Source: Bacillus sp. Marseille-Q3570 (GTDB lineage Bacteria > Bacillota > Bacilli > Bacillales > Fictibacillaceae). Taken from it: a stretch of DNA of 64,000 bases. Position 1 is the first letter of the stretch. Each line of letters opens with the position of its first letter. A program made the position numbers and the translations under genes. The stretch spans positions 186,001 to 250,000 of the forward strand of contig NZ_CAMGYZ010000002.1 of assembly GCF_946151055.1 (NCBI RefSeq), written 5' to 3'. The notes under the pieces are model-generated. The model had not been told where the DNA came from, made no database searches, and saw only the letters and a program-made list of their open reading frames with translations. Shown here in pieces: positions 60,115-64,000 of the stretch.

Positions 60115-60378
60115 ATGACAGAACATGAATCTTTAAGAACATTTCTTACTCGCGCAGAGCAAGTGATCGAGTATGCATCAAAACAGAATGAACTCTATAA
60201 CCATCAGGAACCACAGATTGATGCTGCGGTCTACTCTGGTGCGCAACAACAGCTTGAAGAAGCGTATCTGGATCTGCAAAAAGTATCGCATAGTGCCACA
60301 CCTCAACAGCGTGAAGAAATCCAACGTGTCATGGCCCGGATTTTGGATCTGCAAAATGATATGATCATCAATGATTGA
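60115..60378 (+). CDS. DUF2524-family protein (YtzC-like)
   Basis: An 87-residue soluble helical protein: L-R-T-F-L-T-R-A-E-Q-V-I-E-Y-A, then Q-Q-L-E-E-A-Y-L-D-L-Q-K and Q-R-E-E-I-Q-R-V-M-A-R-I. The pattern fits YtzC of B. subtilis. GAGGAGGAAG precedes the ATG. A weak terminator (GGGCTGTCC...GGGCAGTCC, TCTTT) follows. Confidence 0.75.
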   Translation: MTEHESLRTFLTRAEQVIEYASKQNELYNHQEPQIDAAVYSGAQQQLEEAYLDLQKVSHSATPQQREEIQRVMARILDLQNDMIIND

Positions 60379-60429
60379 AAAACCGGGGCTGTCCAACTGT
60401 TTCAAAGGGCAGTCCTCTTTATTTCCCTC

Positions 60430-60819
60430 AAATGTTTTGGTGCTCGTCAGATAGAGGTTTCTTTTTGATATTTGGAAAATAAAACTTTAATGGAAAGAAT
60501 TGCGCGTAATTCTTCTTTTTTCAACACAAAAAGCATACAGACAAAGACTGTCAGTATGCTTATGTGTAATACTTAAGCGTTAGAGTTGTACGAGGGGTGA
60601 AAAATGGGGGGCTGATGACGCGTTTAGGCTAGACTTGCACGTTGGAGAGCGGGGCTATTTTACTAATTTGCTCAAGATGCCACTGAAATTGTTCAAGATG
60701 CTTTCGAAATTTTGCTCAAGATACCCCCGAAATCGCTCATCCAACATCTAGAATGACTTCCACACAATCATATATGGAAAGAGTTGCGTGCAATTCTCAA
60801 ACTCTCCTCCTCTTCACAA
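60430..60819. other. gene-free region with repeats
   Basis: Two copies of ATGGAAAGAATTGCGCGTAA / ATGGAAAGAGTTGCGTGCAA-type sequence at 60491 and 60775, each near-palindromic (GAATTGCGCGTAATTC). A hairpin AAGCATAC...GTATGCTT at 60529-60562. A degenerate 24 bp repeat of TTGCTCAAGATGCC at 60665-60745. No ORF with a ribosome binding site. Confidence 0.5.
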
Positions 60820-61596
60820 TTATTGTGCTGTATATCCTCCGTCGATTACAACCGCTTGCCCTGTAATGCCCTTTGCTTTTTCACTAGCGAGGAACAAGGT
60901 GTAATCTGCGACTTCTTTTACCGATAACAATCGTTTCTGTGGGACTAGTGGATAAATGACTTCCTCCATCACCTGCTCTTTTGAAACCCCTCGATTTTCC
61001 GCAAGATCTTCGAGCTGATTCTGTACGAGCGGTGTATCGATGTATCCTGGACAGATCGCATTCACCGTAACTCCATGTTCTGCTGATTCCAAAGCTGTCA
61101 CTTTCGTCAATCCGATGACGCCATGCTTTGCGCTATTGTATGCAGCTTTTCCTGCGAATCCGACAAGTCCGTTGATTGATGACATGTTCAGAATCCGTCC
61201 GAAACCCTGTTTTTTCATAATGGGAAGGGCATGTTTCGTCGCTATAAAAGGCGCGACAAGCATAACACGCGTCAGCAATTCGAATTTCTCTGTCGGGAAT
61301 TCTTCAACAGAAGCAACATGCTGTAATCCTGCATTATTGATTAAAATATCCAGACTGCCGAAATGTTCGACGGTTTTATCAATCGACTGTTTCACTTCAT
61401 TTTCCATTGTGACATCACATCTTAACCCAAGTGCTTGATGTCCTTCATCGGTCAGTTTCTGGGCAGCTTCTTTTACACCATCTTCATTTAAGTCGACAAG
61501 GGCAACCTTTGCGCCCTGTTCGGCGAATGAGAGGGCAAGTTCATAGCCGATCCCACTCGCTGCTCCAGTGATATAAACAACTTTATCACTAACCAC
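60820..61596 (-). CDS. bdhA: 3-hydroxybutyrate dehydrogenase (classical SDR)
   Basis: A 258-residue SDR. T-G-A-A-S-G-I-G (10-17) binds NAD, N-N-A-G-L-Q-H is the family-specific form of NNAG, Ser in M-S-S-I-N-G and Y-x-x-x-K in Y-N-S-A-K-H-G form the catalytic triad, and N-A-I-C-P-G-Y follows. Gln and His after NNAG and the V-I-D-G-G-Y-T-A-Q end are typical of D-3-hydroxybutyrate dehydrogenases. GTG start after AAAAAGGGGGAGC. Second gene after the GntP-type permease. Confidence 0.9.
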   Translation of the reverse strand: MVSDKVVYITGAASGIGYELALSFAEQGAKVALVDLNEDGVKEAAQKLTDEGHQALGLRCDVTMENEVKQSIDKTVEHFGSLDILINNAGLQHVASVEEFPTEKFELLTRVMLVAPFIATKHALPIMKKQGFGRILNMSSINGLVGFAGKAAYNSAKHGVIGLTKVTALESAEHGVTVNAICPGYIDTPLVQNQLEDLAENRGVSKEQVMEEVIYPLVPQKRLLSVKEVADYTLFLASEKAKGITGQAVVIDGGYTAQ

Positions 61597-61617
61597 GAAT
61601 GCTCCCCCTTTTTCAGA

Positions 61618-62937
61618 TTAGATTCCGACTCCTAGTGAGAATAGGATAACCGCTAGCGCCAATCCTATCAACGGCACGATGACCGTCAATGCTCCTACAG
61701 CTCCATACGCCGCACTATGAGATTCTCCGCAGATCGCCCGGACCGTCGTGACGACATAACCGTTATGCGGAAGTGAATCAAGAGCACCAGATGAGATCGC
61801 TACTGTACGGTGTAAGGCTTCTGCATTGACACCCATGTCCATATAATGTGGAGCTAATATCGGTAATGCAATCGCTTGACCACCTGAAGCCGATCCGGTC
61901 ATCCCTGCAATCACACTGACCGCAATCGCTCCGCCGATCAATGGGCTTCCGGGAATGTTCGTCATCGCACTTACTGCCATATCAAAGGCAGGAACAGCTT
62001 TTGCAACGCCACCGAATCCAACCACCGCGGCTGTGTTCCCAATTGCAATCAAGGCACCTAATGTACCTGCAGAAACAGCTTCCCAGAAATCTGTGAAATA
62101 CTTTCTGTTCAAGAAGTAAGCTGAAATCACGCCCCCTAATAACGCCACAATCAACGCAGATTGTTGTAAGGAATCATGAAAAATGAAGGAGATGATCAAT
62201 ACGACAACCAATGGGATGAGCCCTGTGAGTGGATGAGGAAGCTCTTTTTCTACCACATCAGGATCGTCTTCCCGTGCTTCAAAACGTTCTCCATTCGCGA
62301 CTGCTTTTGCAAGCATTCTCTTCAACCACCAGTACCCGAACACTGCCATGAAGATTGCGACGAGTAAGCTGACTTCCCAACCCGCATACGGTGATGTTCC
62401 TAAATATTCAATCGGGATCCAGTTTTGGATTTCCGGGGAACCAGCAGATGTCATCGTAAAGGTTACTGAACCGAACGCAAGTGCTGCTGGAATGAAGCGC
62501 CGCGGTAGATCCGCTTGTTTAAATAAGCTGAGTGCCATCGGATAAACTGAGAAAGCTACAACGAATAAGCTGACCCCGCCATATGTCAAAACAGCACAAG
62601 CGAGTACAATCGCAAGCACTGCCTGTTTCATTCCGAGTTTTTCAACAATCCACTTCGAAACACTGTCCGCAGCGCCACTGTCTTCCATGACTTTCCCAAA
62701 GATTGCACCTAGTAAAAACATAAGGAACCATGCTGTGACGAAGCTTGAAAAACCAGCCATATAGTCCCCGACGAGATTCGCTCCTCCCTCCTCTGCAAGC
62801 TGTGGAAAAAGTGGCAGACCACTCAAGACTGCAGTGAACAATGCACAAAGTGGTGCAACCACAAGCAGGTTCATGCCTCTCATCGTCAAGACAATTAATA
62901 AAATAAGACCACCGATTAAACCGATCATGCTTAACAT
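61618..62937 (-). CDS. GntP-family permease, probable 3-hydroxybutyrate uptake
   Basis: About 439 residues with twelve or more helices. L-L-G-A-I-F-G-K-V-M-E-D-S-G-A-A, A-L-A-F-G-S-V-T-F-T-M-T-S-A-G-S-P and G-S-A-S-G-G-Q-A-I-A-L-P-I-L-A-P fit the GntP family of gluconate and hydroxy-acid symporters. It is 21 bp before bdhA, so 3-hydroxybutyrate is the likely substrate, as for YxjC in the yxj-sco cluster. ATG 62937 follows AAGGGAGGATA; the longer frame to 62982 is not supported. Confidence 0.85.
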   Translation of the reverse strand: MLSMIGLIGGLILLIVLTMRGMNLLVVAPLCALFTAVLSGLPLFPQLAEEGGANLVGDYMAGFSSFVTAWFLMFLLGAIFGKVMEDSGAADSVSKWIVEKLGMKQAVLAIVLACAVLTYGGVSLFVVAFSVYPMALSLFKQADLPRRFIPAALAFGSVTFTMTSAGSPEIQNWIPIEYLGTSPYAGWEVSLLVAIFMAVFGYWWLKRMLAKAVANGERFEAREDDPDVVEKELPHPLTGLIPLVVVLIISFIFHDSLQQSALIVALLGGVISAYFLNRKYFTDFWEAVSAGTLGALIAIGNTAAVVGFGGVAKAVPAFDMAVSAMTNIPGSPLIGGAIAVSVIAGMTGSASGGQAIALPILAPHYMDMGVNAEALHRTVAISSGALDSLPHNGYVVTTVRAICGESHSAAYGAVGALTVIVPLIGLALAVILFSLGVGI

Positions 62938-63028
62938 CCTATATCCTCCCTTAACTCTTCGATTTATTGGAATCGCTTTCAAATTTATCTATTATTGTGA
63001 AAGCAATTTCCAATCCAATCACTATTAA

Positions 63029-63046
63029 ATGCAAGTTCCATGCCAA
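63029..63046 (-). promoter_or_regulatory. sigma-54 (-24/-12) promoter
   Basis: On the minus strand TTGGCATGGAACTTGCAT matches TTGGCAC-N5-TTGC with GG and GC ten bases apart. It lies 92 bp before the permease start. Confidence 0.9.
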
Positions 63047-63094
63047 GTAAGAAATATAGCTATATCAAGGTTTCATAATTATTTTCTGATGTAT

Positions 63095-63114
63095 TTTTCC
63101 GAAAAGTCGGAAAA
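63095..63114. promoter_or_regulatory. candidate upstream activating sequence
   Basis: TTTTCCGA-N4-TCGGAAAA, a perfect 8 bp inverted repeat about 50 bp upstream of the sigma-54 promoter, suited to a dimeric enhancer-binding protein. Confidence 0.65.
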
Positions 63115-63151
63115 TAATGAAAGTAAAACAACCCTGACCCGTGCCATCATT

Positions 63152-63195
63152 AAAAATTCCAGAAAACCGGAAGGATTCCGGAATTCTGGAATTTG
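63152..63195 (-). terminator. intrinsic terminator of the enhancer-binding protein gene
   Basis: On the minus strand AAATTCCAGAA and TTCTGGAATTT pair, with inner CCGGAA/TTCCGG, followed by TTTAA. It directly follows the stop codon. Confidence 0.8.
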
Positions 63196-63197
63196 TT

Positions 63198-64000
63198 TCA
63201 CAACAGATCATATCTTTTCATTTTTTCGTAAAAACTGGATTTACCGATACCGAGAGTTTTAGCAGCTGCAAGCTTGTTGCCGCCATTTTGGGCAAGAGCC
63301 TCTTTAATTGCATTCCTCTCCGTCTCTTCAACCAGCTCCTTCAATGATTTACTTCCGATTTTGAGACTTTCATTTTCCTTTAGATATTCGGGGAGGGAGG
63401 TTTTGTCGATTGTTTCATCATACGTCAAGTGGACAGCTGCTTCGATTACATTTTCTAGCTCACGTATGTTACCAGGCCAATTATGGTGGAACAAGATTTT
63501 GTTTACCTCTTCATCTATGCTTTGTATCCGTTTTCCTGTTCGTCTCGTCACTTTTTCTAGAAAATGTTCCACCAAAGGTTTAATGTCATCCTTTCGTTCA
63601 CGTAATGCTGGGATGTGAAGCTGGAAACCGTTGATCCGATAGAATAGGTCTTCCCGGAACAGCTTTTCCTGGACCATTTTTTCAAGTGGACGATTCGTTG
63701 CTGCAATGACACGGACATTTACCTTCTCCGTTTCATTGGCACCGATCGGCTCGATTTCTTTTTCCTGTAAGACGCGTAACAACTTTGCCTGCATCCGTAA
63801 TGGCATGTCCCCAATTTCATCTAAAAACAACGTGCCCTCATTTGCCAGGATGAACTTTCCGACTTTACCGCCTTTTTTCGCCCCTGTAAAAGCTCCTTCG
63901 ACGTATCCGAAAAGCTCGGATTCGAGAAGGTTGTCCGGTATTGCCGCGCAATTCACTTTTACGAAGGGAGCCGTACTCCTTTCACTCAATTGGTGGATAC
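63198..64000 (-). CDS. sigma-54-dependent enhancer-binding protein, N-terminus beyond window
   Basis: The visible part covers the AAA+ domain from just after Walker A and a Fis-type HTH. G-A-F-T-G-A contacts sigma-54, L-F-L-D-E-I-G-D is Walker [11 protein letters not shown] holds the arginine finger, and [11 protein letters not shown] is sensor II. The end [18 protein letters not shown] is the DNA-binding helix pair. The frame remains open to base 64000 (I-H-Q-L-S-E-R precedes), so the sensory domain lies outside. It probably activates the adjacent sigma-54 promoter at 63029. Confidence 0.95.
   Translation of the reverse strand, partial: IHQLSERSTAPFVKVNCAAIPDNLLESELFGYVEGAFTGAKKGGKVGKFILANEGTLFLDEIGDMPLRMQAKLLRVLQEKEIEPIGANETEKVNVRVIAATNRPLEKMVQEKLFREDLFYRINGFQLHIPALRERKDDIKPLVEHFLEKVTRRTGKRIQSIDEEVNKILFHHNWPGNIRELENVIEAAVHLTYDETIDKTSLPEYLKENESLKIGSKSLKELVEETERNAIKEALAQNGGNKLAAAKTLGIGKSSFYEKMKRYDLL

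Noticed and set aside
63154-63194. Second UAS for the enhancer-binding protein
   Set aside because: The inverted repeat directly follows the gene's stop codon and ends in a T-run on the minus strand, so terminator is the simpler reading.

Overview
The window is chromosomal DNA of a low-to-moderate GC, endospore-forming member of the Bacillaceae (Bacillus sensu lato). The evidence is an alpha/beta-type SASP gene, a YtvI-like sporulation membrane protein, a YjcZ-type Gly/Tyr-rich peptide, a sporulation-type multi-PAS histidine kinase, an intracellular subtilisin with its LIPY propeptide motif, AGGAGG ribosome binding sites with frequent TTG/GTG starts, and gene orders known from Bacillus subtilis (nadBCA divergent from nifS; the kip/pxp 5-oxoproline operon). 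I cannot name the genus from sequence alone. There are no rRNA or tRNA genes, no prophage and no CRISPR array. Layout: 1-3.2 kb carries a cut-off PrsW-like protease, an IS-like non-coding repeat and an MFS exporter. 3.2-5.2 kb holds the most unusual locus: a TPR-containing Xre-type (RRNPP-like) regulator divergent from a secreted 83-residue propeptide with three D-P-V/I-W-P-D-G/S-P repeats, a probable peptide quorum-sensing pair. 5.3-14.3 kb contains membrane proteins, IspA, a pair of CBO0543-like membrane proteins (one internally duplicated), an SDR epimerase and a thioesterase. 14.3-19.0 kb is NAD biosynthesis (nadA, nadC, nadB, nifS) with a NiaR-type operator. 19.2-31.5 kb has a secreted lamin-tail/phospholipase-D protein, a sulfotransferase, ytvI, a PAS kinase, a MarR/efflux pair with a shared operator motif, and a cluster of structured RNA candidates around a 35-residue hydrophobic/basic peptide. 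31.8-38.9 kb has a betaine transporter, a phosphotransferase, a SASP, an M32 carboxypeptidase and modAB. 39-45.6 kb is the kipR-pxpB-pxpC-pxpA-ycsG-ycsI-NCS2 permease operon behind an IclR-type operator. 45.8-46.4 kb is a Gdx/SugE guanidinium exporter under a clear guanidine-I (ykkC) riboswitch. 46.4-47 kb is a frameshifted lipoprotein. 48-51 kb is a Zur-box-controlled zinc locus (ZnuA-like lipoprotein, UPF0718-type permease, TIGR03943 protein). 51-60.4 kb is mostly small metabolic genes, including an ECF sigma factor with a SnoaL-like tail followed by two VOC proteins, and a sirtuin. 60.8-64 kb is a sigma-54 regulon: an enhancer-binding protein (cut by the window end), its terminator, a palindromic candidate UAS, a -24/-12 promoter, a GntP-family permease and 3-hydroxybutyrate dehydrogenase. 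The intergenic regions are rich in repeats: three copies (274-460 bp) of a MITE-like element with imperfect terminal inverted repeats, five short relatives of its left end, three clusters of a GTGCCTGGCAC REP-like repeat, two clusters of a GGACA-type inverted repeat, a 3 x 52 bp tandem array, and a 104 bp hairpin between convergent genes. Many start codons below were moved from the longest reading frame to the one that fits a Shine-Dalgarno sequence; this is stated where done.
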